The translations under genes and the position numbers were made by a program. Under the pieces are notes generated by a model. The model did not search any database. It saw nothing but the letters and a program-made list of their open reading frames with translations, and was not told the origin of the DNA. A stretch of 20,744 nt of DNA. Source: a virus. Positions 1 through 8,650 of this stretch are shown one piece after another. Every line of letters starts with the position of its first letter. Within the stretch, counting starts at the first letter, position 1. Location: IMG/VR virus record IMGVR_UViG_3300030102_006286, positions 1-20,744 of that record. One strand, 5' to 3'.

Positions 1-2153
1 TCACTACCACCAACTAGATCGGCATACAGACAACCATCTTCTTCCTCTCCGCAACATGTCTTGGTGTTACCCGGACAATCTGGATCAACATAGACATCAC
101 AGTCGTTGTACACTCTCCATCTAAGAGAGGCGACTGTATCAAAACCCGGATGTCCAGGCGCCGAGCATTGTGTATCATCACAATTACAACACTCAGACTG
201 ATCTTCATTACCACAAGTAAACAGGTTACATGATTTTTGTAGTTCCTCTAAAATCTCTGGAGTAAATGAGTCTAAACCACCACTATAAACCACACCACAT
301 GGCTGTTGTGGTTCGCTGCCACACTCCTCTGATTTTGAACAACACCATACTACGATGCGTCCACAGTCTAGACAAGGCTCACCTAAATTATTTAACGTGT
401 CACACTTTACCCCCGGAGTAAAGTAGGATTCCTGATTTACACCGTCACCACCAAGCAACTCACATAAACTCTCTGTCATTGGGGGGCTACCCGGCTGTCC
501 CGGACTGGCCTCGTCTGTGCAGAAATAGAATCCATCCCCGTCAAGATCGTATATGCAACAAGAACCACATGGATCATCTAGGGATGAACAACAGGGTTGC
601 TCATCACAACTGAATGGTCTCCAAGTGGTTTGAAGGAATGGAGCGTCATCAGCCAAACAATCCTCTAGTGAATATGGTTCTCTGCATTCAATAACTTCAT
701 TTGCTACCGTATCGAAGTAACAACAGGATCCAATCAAATCACACGCTTCGTCACATACTGTTCCCTCTCCTCGGAAGAATCCTCCTAAGTATCTACACAT
801 ATCCGCAGACTGAATTGAACATTCTGAGATTCCCGGTTGAAGGGAAGTGCAACACGCTCCAGTTGCTCCAATTCCTCCGTCAATAGGACCTTCTCCACAA
901 GAGGTGAGCAAATTGGGATTTTCGTCTACATTGAAATCATTACAGTCAAAACAGTTGTCAATGGAAACGACTTGTTTATTCTCTGTAAAGTTAAACACAA
1001 GTGGATTTCCGTTGTGATCCACTCTAGTTCTAAAATCATCTATTGTGTTGGGTTCTAATACACTACCTAAATTTGGATCAATACCCCATTTTGCAATTGT
1101 TCCATACCATTCATCACGAACACTTATGAATTCAAAAAGATCACCAGCACCACTAAAACATGGAGCCTTAGTATAAGGCCACTTGATGTTTCTTGACCAT
1201 CTAGGAATGATAGGAGTAGTTCCTGTCGCACCGACAACTAATAACTTAAATGAAGTGCTTATATTGGGATCGTTTGGTGGGGCGATATTTACTAGAACGG
1301 GAGGTGGTCCATAAGTTCCACCCATCTGCATCGTATCTAAGACAAATAAACCCTCTGCTGTTCCGCCTGACTGATGCTCTATACCACAACTAAATCCACC
1401 TGCACCCTCGATGCAAAGTGATTGACAGTAACCATGTTTAGATGTAGGGGTAGCAATATTTCCCGGAAGACCTGTGTCTGTGCCTGGTAATGATAATAGT
1501 TTTTCTTGTCCCTCTCTGTACCTGTATGAAACGAAAGATGTAGACTTTGTTTCTTCATTATAAAAGGTTCCAGATGCACCTTCCAGTTTTACAACGTCTT
1601 GGTTTCCAGTTGATGTCTTTTTAGTGGAGACTAAGAACTGTCCGGCAGTTCCGCTAATAGCATCTAGATAGCCTGCTTTGCCTCTGTCAATCGTTATTGT
1701 AACTTCTTCGTCTGTTGAACTTATTCTTGCGTTTCTTCCAAGAACCTTAAGAGGTCTAATTACAATTTCATCAAGTGCAGGATCATCTTTGAAAACACCT
1801 AAAACATCAGCATCAGAGATTTCTGAATCAAAGGTATTACCACCACCAATTATAGTTGTTAGGTTTCCAGTCGCACCAACAATTCTACCGGGAGTTGTAT
1901 ATGCGAAAGTAACTCCAGTATTTTCGGAGTCGGTGAAAAACTCTTGATAAAGTTTTCCGTTTACAATTCTAGTGCCAAGAGGACTAAATCCACCAGTAAA
2001 ACCAAATCCGGTGTAACCCCTTGGACCTGTTTGTCCAAATCCGGTGGGACCTGTGGGACCTGTTCCGCCTCTACCACCAGTTCCCCCTGTGGGACCGGTG
2101 TTTCCGGTTATCTTGAAGTGACTACTTTGTAAACCGATTCGCATTACTGGCAT
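1..2153 (-). CDS. Collagen-like, cysteine-rich virion/fibre protein (partial, C-terminus off the left edge)
   Basis: An open frame of 717 codons runs from an ATG at 2153 to the window edge with no stop, so the gene is incomplete. The start is preceded by AAGGTGG on the minus strand at suitable spacing, 14 nt after the stop of the upstream gene. Residues 17-55 are Gly-X-Y triplets, many of them Gly-Pro-Thr, with two one-residue phase breaks, which suggests a short collagen-like trimeric shaft. A middle part of about 350 residues has no motif I recognise. From about residue 400 the chain becomes very rich in cysteine and contains imperfect tandem repeats starting with Cys-Cys pairs at 434, 477, 532 and 604. 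The first has the pattern CC..C..C..GG.F.G.GT.C. As the last gene of a baseplate and fibre operon it is probably a fibre or surface-exposed appendage. The receptor is unknown and the function is inferred from position and composition only. Confidence 0.75.
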   Translation of the reverse strand, partial: MPVMRIGLQSSHFKITGNTGPTGGTGGRGGTGPTGPTGFGQTGPRGYTGFGFTGGFSPLGTRIVNGKLYQEFFTDSENTGVTFAYTTPGRIVGATGNLTTIIGGGNTFDSEISDADVLGVFKDDPALDEIVIRPLKVLGRNARISSTDEEVTITIDRGKAGYLDAISGTAGQFLVSTKKTSTGNQDVVKLEGASGTFYNEETKSTSFVSYRYREGQEKLLSLPGTDTGLPGNIATPTSKHGYCQSLCIEGAGGFSCGIEHQSGGTAEGLFVLDTMQMGGTYGPPPVLVNIAPPNDPNISTSFKLLVVGATGTTPIIPRWSRNIKWPYTKAPCFSGAGDLFEFISVRDEWYGTIAKWGIDPNLGSVLEPNTIDDFRTRVDHNGNPLVFNFTENKQVVSIDNCFDCNDFNVDENPNLLTSCGEGPIDGGIGATGACCTSLQPGISECSIQSADMCRYLGGFFRGEGTVCDEACDLIGSCCYFDTVANEVIECREPYSLEDCLADDAPFLQTTWRPFSCDEQPCCSSLDDPCGSCCIYDLDGDGFYFCTDEASPGQPGSPPMTESLCELLGGDGVNQESYFTPGVKCDTLNNLGEPCLDCGRIVVWCCSKSEECGSEPQQPCGVVYSGGLDSFTPEILEELQKSCNLFTCGNEDQSECCNCDDTQCSAPGHPGFDTVASLRWRVYNDCDVYVDPDCPGNTKTCCGEEEDGCLYADLVGGS

Positions 2154-2167
2154 CAATCACCACCTTT

Positions 2168-3430
2168 TCATGTAGAAGTTAGATATGTACCAGTCTTGCT
2201 ACTCGTCACACCAAATTTACTAGAGTGAGTATCGATATTAGTATCGTGATCGGATAGTAGTGCAGCAACGTCAGAAATTGTTTTTCCTTGTCCCTGAGAC
2301 AATGCGGTTAGTTTACTAGTTACTTCTAGTTCTGAGACAGTAAGTTTATCATGAACAGTTACAGCATTTAGGTTCCTAAGTTTCATAAAGGGAACAGGTG
2401 TTTCTCTCATGTTTACTCCACCATAACCGATGATCCGTTCATTATCTCTGTCTTTGACAATTCCCGGTGTGTAAACATGAGTAATGGTTACTCCAGTTGG
2501 TTTCCCGTATGATTTACCATCAACAAAAACAGTTGAGTCTGTAGTAAATATATTTGACGTTCCATCCAGCGTAGGGTTTACTTCTATTTCTACTTGATTT
2601 TTTGAAATTACTGAAGTGATTCTACCCTTTGTCGTTTCTCGTCCATTCTTTTGGTTGTAAATGCCAGGGGTATTTAATATGCTTGTCGAAAAACTATCCC
2701 TTGATGAATCATCTATCGATATAACTGCGGTGTAACCATACTTCGTCCCGTACAGTGAGTAAAAATCAGAGAACTCATCAACCGCTAACTTGAGAGGTTC
2801 GTCTACTCTATACCAACCATCTCCAAGATAATTTTTTGTACCATAAGTTACGACATCGATAACCTGTCCCAACTTTGCGAGTGAGTCTTCACCCTCAGAT
2901 GCAACTACATTTCCACCGACTTGATATCCAATATAATTCTGAACAATGGCATTGAAGTCGCCGTTATCTGCCATCTGTAGAACTGGTTTTACAATATTGG
3001 TGGGTTCGGATGGTGCGTAACTCTGAAGTAAACCTCCAGTAATCGCACTCAAGAAGTAGATGTCATTACCACCAGCACCACCAGTGCTTCCTAGAGGACC
3101 GTCACCATCGGGATCAAATACTGCAAAAGCACCCTCTGGATATTTCATCTGTCCGGAAAGAACTAGAGTGACATTCGCATCAGTTACAGCCTCGACTACA
3201 CCGATGACTTCTGCGGTTGCAGGATCATTCGCTTGTGCTTTGGTGTAAATTTTTGGATTACTTAGAACATCATATCGAACAACATCACCCGCAGTGATAC
3301 CATCCACGATACCACCCTGCACTGTTGGTGTGTTAGGAACAACGGTGATAAGTCTGCTACCAACAGCCTGTAGACTGTTGATTGTTAAATTACCCGCTAT
3401 GTTTGAACTATTGTTGCAAGATGATGACAT
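2168..3430 (-). CDS. Fibre-type virion structural protein sharing a repeated domain with its neighbour
   Basis: This protein has 420 residues. The ATG at 3430 has a strong GGAGG seven bases upstream, and a second ATG four bases earlier is out of frame. Residues about 47-170 form a domain that also appears twice in the 793-residue neighbour. Shared landmarks are GDVVRYD, AEVIGVVEAV, a YFLSA..GGL segment and a KPV strand followed by a short Asp/Gly turn. A Gly/Asp-rich insertion (about 107-122) sits inside it. The C-terminal part (about 330-420) looks polar and could form a helical or trimerisation region. No enzymatic motif is visible. Position, composition and the shared domain suggest a short fibre or baseplate-rim protein. 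The exact T4 counterpart cannot be assigned; genes 10 to 12 occupy this place in T4. Confidence 0.7.
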   Translation of the reverse strand: MSSSCNNSSNIAGNLTINSLQAVGSRLITVVPNTPTVQGGIVDGITAGDVVRYDVLSNPKIYTKAQANDPATAEVIGVVEAVTDANVTLVLSGQMKYPEGAFAVFDPDGDGPLGSTGGAGGNDIYFLSAITGGLLQSYAPSEPTNIVKPVLQMADNGDFNAIVQNYIGYQVGGNVVASEGEDSLAKLGQVIDVVTYGTKNYLGDGWYRVDEPLKLAVDEFSDFYSLYGTKYGYTAVISIDDSSRDSFSTSILNTPGIYNQKNGRETTKGRITSVISKNQVEIEVNPTLDGTSNIFTTDSTVFVDGKSYGKPTGVTITHVYTPGIVKDRDNERIIGYGGVNMRETPVPFMKLRNLNAVTVHDKLTVSELEVTSKLTALSQGQGKTISDVAALLSDHDTNIDTHSSKFGVTSSKTGTYLTST

Positions 3431-3444
3431 TCATGTTCCTCCGA

Positions 3445-5826
3445 TTAACTTACTACCTGATCATCTGCTAAGAAGTCTGCGTCTGCGACATAGTGTAGGT
3501 GAATATCGTCCCACAACACCAGTCCAGAGTTTAAGAATACTCTAAACCCATCATTAGTTATGAGTTCAAACCTAACAGTGTCTACTCCGCCCGGTGCTGA
3601 TCTAGTCGAACCATCTTTTTGTGATCCGGATGTGAGTCTCATGTCTGCATTAGCAGATGCGTTGAATGCGTCTCCGGTGTGTCCACTCTCGGGCGAGAAG
3701 AAGTTAACTTTAGGAACTCTTCTCATCTCAATCGGGAATCTGTAATAATCAAAGTAAGATGGAGATGCTAGAATATGAAGAGCAGTTGGATCTACCATAC
3801 CACCAGTCATTGTTTGTGTATGAGTGTCCTGATCCAGTGCGTATGATCTTTGATAGTATCTCTTACACTTATCAAGTTCTAGTCTTAGATCTGTTGGTTC
3901 AAATACAGTCGGAACGTATCCTCTCTCTAGTTTTACCTGTGCAAGATCTAATTGACTATTTGTGTTTGTGACATCAAATCCTACATCAACATAACTGTCA
4001 GATGAGGTTGTGGAAACAGACGGAACTGTAAATGCCACACTGTATTTTTGCCACTGTGTTCCCACTCTAACCAGTCCATCGTTATAAGTGGCTCCATTCA
4101 TCCATGTTCCGATTGGAGTGTTTCTCTTCGAGGTTCCGTCATATTGAGAAACCACGAATCCCATAGTTGATCCTGTTACTCCACATTTTGCGTAGAAAGA
4201 TAGAGTTACGTCTTCACCCGCAAGAGTTTCATTATTCTCTATCCTGTTCACTAAGTAAACGTGATCTCCAGCAGGTCCACTATACCCACTAATGCTGTGC
4301 TTAGTTCTAAGGTAATATGTGGGATCTCCCTCTATTCCAATCACAGGTTGAGCGAAAGGAACCCGTTCTATGTTCGGGGAAGAACTGTAAGTTGCTGCTT
4401 GTTTGCCGGTTCCTTCCTTAGCAGTAATTCCATCAATGCGAAGCCATTTATCTGCAAGGTAAGTATTTCCGGTGTTACCATATGGAAGAGTTCCGATACC
4501 TCTTTGCCAGATATCATACCCACCATTTATTAGTAAGTTTGGTTGAATTGCTTGTCCGTATGTTGCACCGGAATTGTTTCCTAATCTATAGTTATTAGCA
4601 AATCCACCACCACCAGAACCGCGAGCCCCTGCGGATCTTTGCTGAGCCCCGTCAGGAACCTCAATTTCTCCAGTGTACTGTTGGTTGATGACAAATGCTT
4701 TGAAGTCACCACCTTGCTCCCAAACAAAGGCAAACGGTTTCGCTGCTCCGCCTGGAGGGATACCTGTGAGAAGTCCATCGACACCAATATACTGCAATCC
4801 ATAACTGCTGTTGATATTGTTGTAGTTATCAATGAGTCCGGATCCAATTACTTGGATATACTGTTGTCCTCCGAACTCAAATTTGTTCACACAAACACCA
4901 ATGGCATGTTCTAAGTTTTCATAGTTGTTTGTAAATTCAAACCAACCATTAAATCCAGTTCCCGGACGGAATCCAACAACTTTACCGGGAGTGATTGTGT
5001 GTTGGTTGTTCGCACCTTCCAACTGAACGGTGAACATGTTACTGTTTGCAGTTGCACCCGCAACAGATCCGGAAAGACCAGTTGAGAGATATTGTCCTCT
5101 ATAGTTAACAACAACTGCCTTTGATTTTCCGCTTATGTCATCATATGTAACACCAACCACCATTGGTTTGGATACCTGTCCAGAGACGATTGGTTCACTT
5201 GCAGTGAGTCCACCGGGATCCTCCGCTGAGAGGAAGTAAGAACATCCGGGGGACAGAGTTGCACCATCTGTATTTTTGAAGACACCCTCAACGACACCAG
5301 CGGTGGCAATTTCAATATAGTTTAGAGTTGGGTTGAACGTATCGACTTCGCTAAATGTAATCCCTGCAACAATACCAATCGCCTCAGCAAAACCTTGTCC
5401 GTTAGCCTGAGCATAAGTGATACCACCAGTTGCACATCTAACCACTTGTCCAAATGTAAATCCTGCGGTTTGACCATAAACTCGGAAACGAGTATTAGGA
5501 ATCTCTGTTAGATCTGGAGAGAACTTAAGTTCTCCATTTACACTAACGTCTCCGTAAAAAGTTACACCCTTATTAACAGTATCTGCGATGGTTACTCTAA
5601 ATACACCCGCGTCCAGATCCGATCCTGTAGTCGCTCCACCTTGCGGATCATTTGACGCAGTGGTTCCTAAAGTTAAATTTACACCGTCACCAGATACACC
5701 ATCATAGATCTTGATGTTGTTCAACTTACCAACAACATTTTGATTGTAGTGATTAACCCAATCATAAAATGTTGTGGTTGAAGTCAGAGTTGGTATCTGA
5801 TACTTGTTGTCGTTCGGATTTGGCAT
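3445..5826 (-). CDS. Large tail fibre/baseplate-rim protein with duplicated domain and carbohydrate-binding-like C-terminal region
   Basis: This protein has 793 residues, and its ATG is preceded by AGAAGG and, further up, an exact T4-type late promoter box. The N-terminal 110 residues include a FYDWVNHYNQN segment and a YGDVSVNGEL strand of the kind seen at the start of phage fibre shafts. Two copies of one domain follow (about 124-246 and 279-385), each with a VV.F/R strand, an AIG(I/V) strand, a Gly-Leu-Leu/Thr turn and a KP strand. A Gly/Ser-rich linker lies at 399-410. Residues 430-443 (NLLINGGYDIWQRG) and 456-461 (YLADKW) open a jelly-roll-like module that closes at about 628-644 (LAQVKLERG, FEP) and leads into CKRYYQRSY at 654-662. 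This arrangement is common in phage and prophage fibre tips and resembles carbohydrate-binding modules. A receptor-contacting fibre is the best reading, but the ligand is unknown. Confidence 0.8.
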   Translation of the reverse strand: MPNPNDNKYQIPTLTSTTTFYDWVNHYNQNVVGKLNNIKIYDGVSGDGVNLTLGTTASNDPQGGATTGSDLDAGVFRVTIADTVNKGVTFYGDVSVNGELKFSPDLTEIPNTRFRVYGQTAGFTFGQVVRCATGGITYAQANGQGFAEAIGIVAGITFSEVDTFNPTLNYIEIATAGVVEGVFKNTDGATLSPGCSYFLSAEDPGGLTASEPIVSGQVSKPMVVGVTYDDISGKSKAVVVNYRGQYLSTGLSGSVAGATANSNMFTVQLEGANNQHTITPGKVVGFRPGTGFNGWFEFTNNYENLEHAIGVCVNKFEFGGQQYIQVIGSGLIDNYNNINSSYGLQYIGVDGLLTGIPPGGAAKPFAFVWEQGGDFKAFVINQQYTGEIEVPDGAQQRSAGARGSGGGGFANNYRLGNNSGATYGQAIQPNLLINGGYDIWQRGIGTLPYGNTGNTYLADKWLRIDGITAKEGTGKQAATYSSSPNIERVPFAQPVIGIEGDPTYYLRTKHSISGYSGPAGDHVYLVNRIENNETLAGEDVTLSFYAKCGVTGSTMGFVVSQYDGTSKRNTPIGTWMNGATYNDGLVRVGTQWQKYSVAFTVPSVSTTSSDSYVDVGFDVTNTNSQLDLAQVKLERGYVPTVFEPTDLRLELDKCKRYYQRSYALDQDTHTQTMTGGMVDPTALHILASPSYFDYYRFPIEMRRVPKVNFFSPESGHTGDAFNASANADMRLTSGSQKDGSTRSAPGGVDTVRFELITNDGFRVFLNSGLVLWDDIHLHYVADADFLADDQVVS

Positions 5827-5848
5827 AAATTAGTACCTTCTTTATGTG

Positions 5849-5856
5849 TATTTATA
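5849..5856 (-). promoter_or_regulatory. T4-type late promoter box
   Basis: The minus strand reads TATAAATA exactly, the T4 late promoter -10 consensus recognised by the gp55 sigma factor. It lies in the 37-nt gap before the 793-residue fibre gene, with the predicted start of transcription about 15-20 nt ahead of the ATG, leaving room for the AGAAGG ribosome site. It would drive the fibre genes separately from the upstream wedge genes. Confidence 0.7.
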
Positions 5857-5863
5857 CAACTAT

Positions 5864-6709
5864 TCAATAAGTAGCCAGTAATAAATTGTTCATGTATCGA
5901 ATAGTTCTATCCGAAGGATCTATCTTAAGAACCTTACTAATCGTGTCTTCCTGTGAATCACCAGCCGTGATCGATCCAATGGATTCAAGTCTAACCTGAT
6001 ATCTAGCAGCACCCCCGGAAGCGGGATTTCCTGATGAGTAACCACCAGCCTGATCGTATAGATCAGAATCTTCCTCTGGTGTTATGGTTGAGTATGCTGT
6101 TCTAAATCCAACGAATGTCAATTCATCGGGGACACCTACAGAAATACTACCAAAATTTACTGCAATATTATTATAAACCCAATACTTTAATCCATTAAAG
6201 AATGGACTATCTTCTCCAACAGCCTCTACACCCTGAACCTCAGTTAAGAACCAACCAGGTCTAAACTGAATACTAATACCAGCAGCGGTTCCTACCTCCA
6301 CCTCAACGAGACTTGTAGATCCACCCGTGATGTATGGTGAGTCATAAGGAAAGAGTGGACAAGTTCCTTTCCATCCGGGAGTTCCTATTGTAGTTAATCC
6401 AGATCCACCGTCACCTAATGCTAAAGTTCCCTCGGGTGCATCTCCCCATAGTTCAGGTCTACCAGAGTATAACCAGTTATGATACATGTTCATTGTTAAT
6501 GTCAGTTGCATCTGAAACTGCTCTTGTATTTCATTTAGTTCAGCAGCCTGTAATGCATATCCAGGTCTAAACATGACATGTTTGTAATTTTTAGAACCAC
6601 CCTCCGAAAGTTCACCAGAAATTTCATGTTCAGTAACCCTACTTAAAAAAGGAGGACCTGACATTGGAAACTCCGCACTTAATGGGTTGGTTAATCTATC
6701 TGTAGGCAT
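5864..6709 (-). CDS. Putative fibre connector/baseplate protein in the gp9 position
   Basis: This protein has 281 residues, and its start is preceded by AAGGAGAT at ideal spacing. The N-terminal part carries FRPGYALQAAELNEIQEQ (residues 47-64), a signature seen at the N-termini of many phage tail fibre and virion-attachment proteins (the DUF4815-like pattern RPG..LQ..EL.E.Q). The rest is beta-rich and Gly/Ser-rich without a recognised motif. It follows the gp8-like gene, exactly where T4 has gene 9, and its length is close to T4 gp9 (288 residues). I saw no direct sequence match to gp9. It is plausibly the protein that joins fibres to the baseplate rim. This assignment rests on position and the N-terminal motif. 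Confidence 0.65.
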   Translation of the reverse strand: MPTDRLTNPLSAEFPMSGPPFLSRVTEHEISGELSEGGSKNYKHVMFRPGYALQAAELNEIQEQFQMQLTLTMNMYHNWLYSGRPELWGDAPEGTLALGDGGSGLTTIGTPGWKGTCPLFPYDSPYITGGSTSLVEVEVGTAAGISIQFRPGWFLTEVQGVEAVGEDSPFFNGLKYWVYNNIAVNFGSISVGVPDELTFVGFRTAYSTITPEEDSDLYDQAGGYSSGNPASGGAARYQVRLESIGSITAGDSQEDTISKVLKIDPSDRTIRYMNNLLLATY

Positions 6710-6730
6710 TCTTATATCTCCTTGGGTTTA

Positions 6731-8638
6731 TCACACGTTTCCAGGCATCGGTAGTATGAATGTTACTGTAAAGTTTCTTTCCGCTTGTTGTCCAGCGCCT
6801 CTATTTGTAGGCATCGTCCAGTTTACATCTTTCGTTGAAAGATAGTCTCCACTAGAAACATCAATGATATCATCTCTGTCCGTTGGAACTTCTGTTTTAG
6901 TTTTGTCTAGCGTGTAGGTTATGTTTGTAGTATCATCTTTTATACTGGTTGCTTCTCTTATATCACTTGGTTTTAGAGTTAAAAGACTTAGTGTAGAGGT
7001 TCCATCGGTGTTCTTGGTTGTGTTGCTCAGTTTAGCATCACTTCGTGAGAAGATATTCGATGTCGTAGTTCTACCCTCTTCAAAAGTATTAAAACTAAAT
7101 TTACTACTCGAAGAAGATGATGAAGATGTTGTTGATGGAGTCCCTGTTACTTTAGTTATCAACGATCTGTCTACTACCTCATTCGAGTTTGTTCCTATCC
7201 CAACCTGTCTATTAGCATCAGAGACTTTGAAATTCTTGACAAGTCCAATTCTAGTGAACGAGTCGAGAGGGACTCCTAGATTATCTCTGATATAGTCACT
7301 CCTGAAAGATTTTACAATTTGGATCTTAACATCCTCTAAAACAGAGTCCAAATTACCAACAAGAGATCCGTTCAGAGGAGTTCTATTAACTTCTAATCTG
7401 TTTGAACTAAATCCATTTTCAAAAATTGAATCTAGATTGGTGATTGTTACATCTAAGTAACCATAACCACCACTAATTTTTTCCAAACCTCTAGCATAGA
7501 AAGTTTTTCCACCGTCTTCAGTATAACCAACAACATTCCATTGTGCATCATATCCGGTGTCGCTTTCTATCTTAAGAGGCCAAGGTCCCTTTCCTTTCAA
7601 TTTCAATTGTTCTTTTTCTAAACCACTAAAGTCAATAAACATGGATAGAATATTACCTCCCGGTAAGTCACACTCTGATAATATCTTTCCAAGAACTCCA
7701 ATGTTACTTGAAGGATTTGTTCGTTCGTATTTGTCTCTGATTCTTTTCTCTGGTGTGTCGGTGGCATCTTGATAGAATTTACAAGAGCAGGCTCCACATG
7801 ATGTTGGGAAAGATTCTAAATCACATCCAAGACACTTATCTCCACTAAATCCAGATCCAAGTCCTGCATCTGTGTGGGGAGTAAAGACATAACGCATGTC
7901 CATTCTTTTTGCAAAGTCTATGCACTTATAACACTTAGTGCAATCACACTTATAAAAATCTCCTGCATCATAGGCAACTCCTGTAACTTCATCGTACCAG
8001 CCTTTTTTGTGGTACAGACAACAAGTTCCCGTATTTTGCTGTTTACCAGATCCGCAAATTTGAGCGGACTCCATTCTGGGATTTGTCGAACTATAAAAAT
8101 CAGTTAATCTATCTTCATCGTCTAAGTTTCTGAAGGGTAGATATTTTCCTAAGTGAGTCAAGTCTTGTCCGGCGTCTACTTTGTACAGAGCAACCCACCG
8201 AGAGTTATCTGGATAAAGTCTTTCACAAACATTATCTGGTGTGCTTGTAGAGATAGACTGTCCCTCTAGATCCAATCTCCAATCAGGATTACCTGCTCCA
8301 CATACACACAAATATACGATATTGTTTACTGGATTGAACGCATAATAATTTCTTCGTTTTCTGTCTTGTGACCAAGCATTGTATACGTTTCCAGATGAGT
8401 AGTTTGATCTATACGCAACCTTACTCACATCTGATTGTTTTATCTTGGAATAAAATGCCAAGTTATGTTGAAGATTTTCCTTAGAGGACTCTGTGTTGTC
8501 TGTTTCAATCGAACCAACATCACCTGCAACAACCAAACCAAACTGCTCCTGATCATTCAGTGCAATCTGATCAAATGTGGTTTGGGCAACTGAAACCGCT
8601 AAGTTAGATGGTGAATTTGTTGAAGTATATCTAGCCAT
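6731..8638 (-). CDS. gp8-like baseplate wedge protein with cysteine-rich insertion
   Basis: This protein has 635 residues; T4 gp8 has 334. Similarity to gp8 is local: an N-terminal FYSKIKQSDVSKVAYRSNY region, then a NNIVYLCVCGAGNPDWRLD strand pair like the NDIVVCNS...YRCLD part of gp8, a Trp-Val-Ala-Leu-Tyr strand (148-152), and an ending NFTVTFILP that matches the C-terminal strand of gp8. Between residues 195 and 286 lies a segment with 12 cysteines, including CDCTKCYKC (231-239) and CLGC/CGACSC (269-286), absent from T4 gp8 and reminiscent of a metal-binding or disulfide knot. A run of serines (about 495-508) forms a flexible linker in the C-terminal half. Gene order (after gp6 and gp7, before the fibre connector) supports wedge gp8. 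The match is inferred from partial motifs and order, so confidence in the name is moderate. Confidence 0.6.
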   Translation of the reverse strand: MARYTSTNSPSNLAVSVAQTTFDQIALNDQEQFGLVVAGDVGSIETDNTESSKENLQHNLAFYSKIKQSDVSKVAYRSNYSSGNVYNAWSQDRKRRNYYAFNPVNNIVYLCVCGAGNPDWRLDLEGQSISTSTPDNVCERLYPDNSRWVALYKVDAGQDLTHLGKYLPFRNLDDEDRLTDFYSSTNPRMESAQICGSGKQQNTGTCCLYHKKGWYDEVTGVAYDAGDFYKCDCTKCYKCIDFAKRMDMRYVFTPHTDAGLGSGFSGDKCLGCDLESFPTSCGACSCKFYQDATDTPEKRIRDKYERTNPSSNIGVLGKILSECDLPGGNILSMFIDFSGLEKEQLKLKGKGPWPLKIESDTGYDAQWNVVGYTEDGGKTFYARGLEKISGGYGYLDVTITNLDSIFENGFSSNRLEVNRTPLNGSLVGNLDSVLEDVKIQIVKSFRSDYIRDNLGVPLDSFTRIGLVKNFKVSDANRQVGIGTNSNEVVDRSLITKVTGTPSTTSSSSSSSSKFSFNTFEEGRTTTSNIFSRSDAKLSNTTKNTDGTSTLSLLTLKPSDIREATSIKDDTTNITYTLDKTKTEVPTDRDDIIDVSSGDYLSTKDVNWTMPTNRGAGQQAERNFTVTFILPMPGNV

Positions 8639-8650
8639 TTATGTCCCTAT

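Noticed and set aside
6921-7295. A 124-codon plus-strand open frame
   Set aside because: It is antisense to the poly-Ser and Thr-rich part of the gp8-like gene, whose composition removes stop codons; Val/Leu-rich translation without motif.
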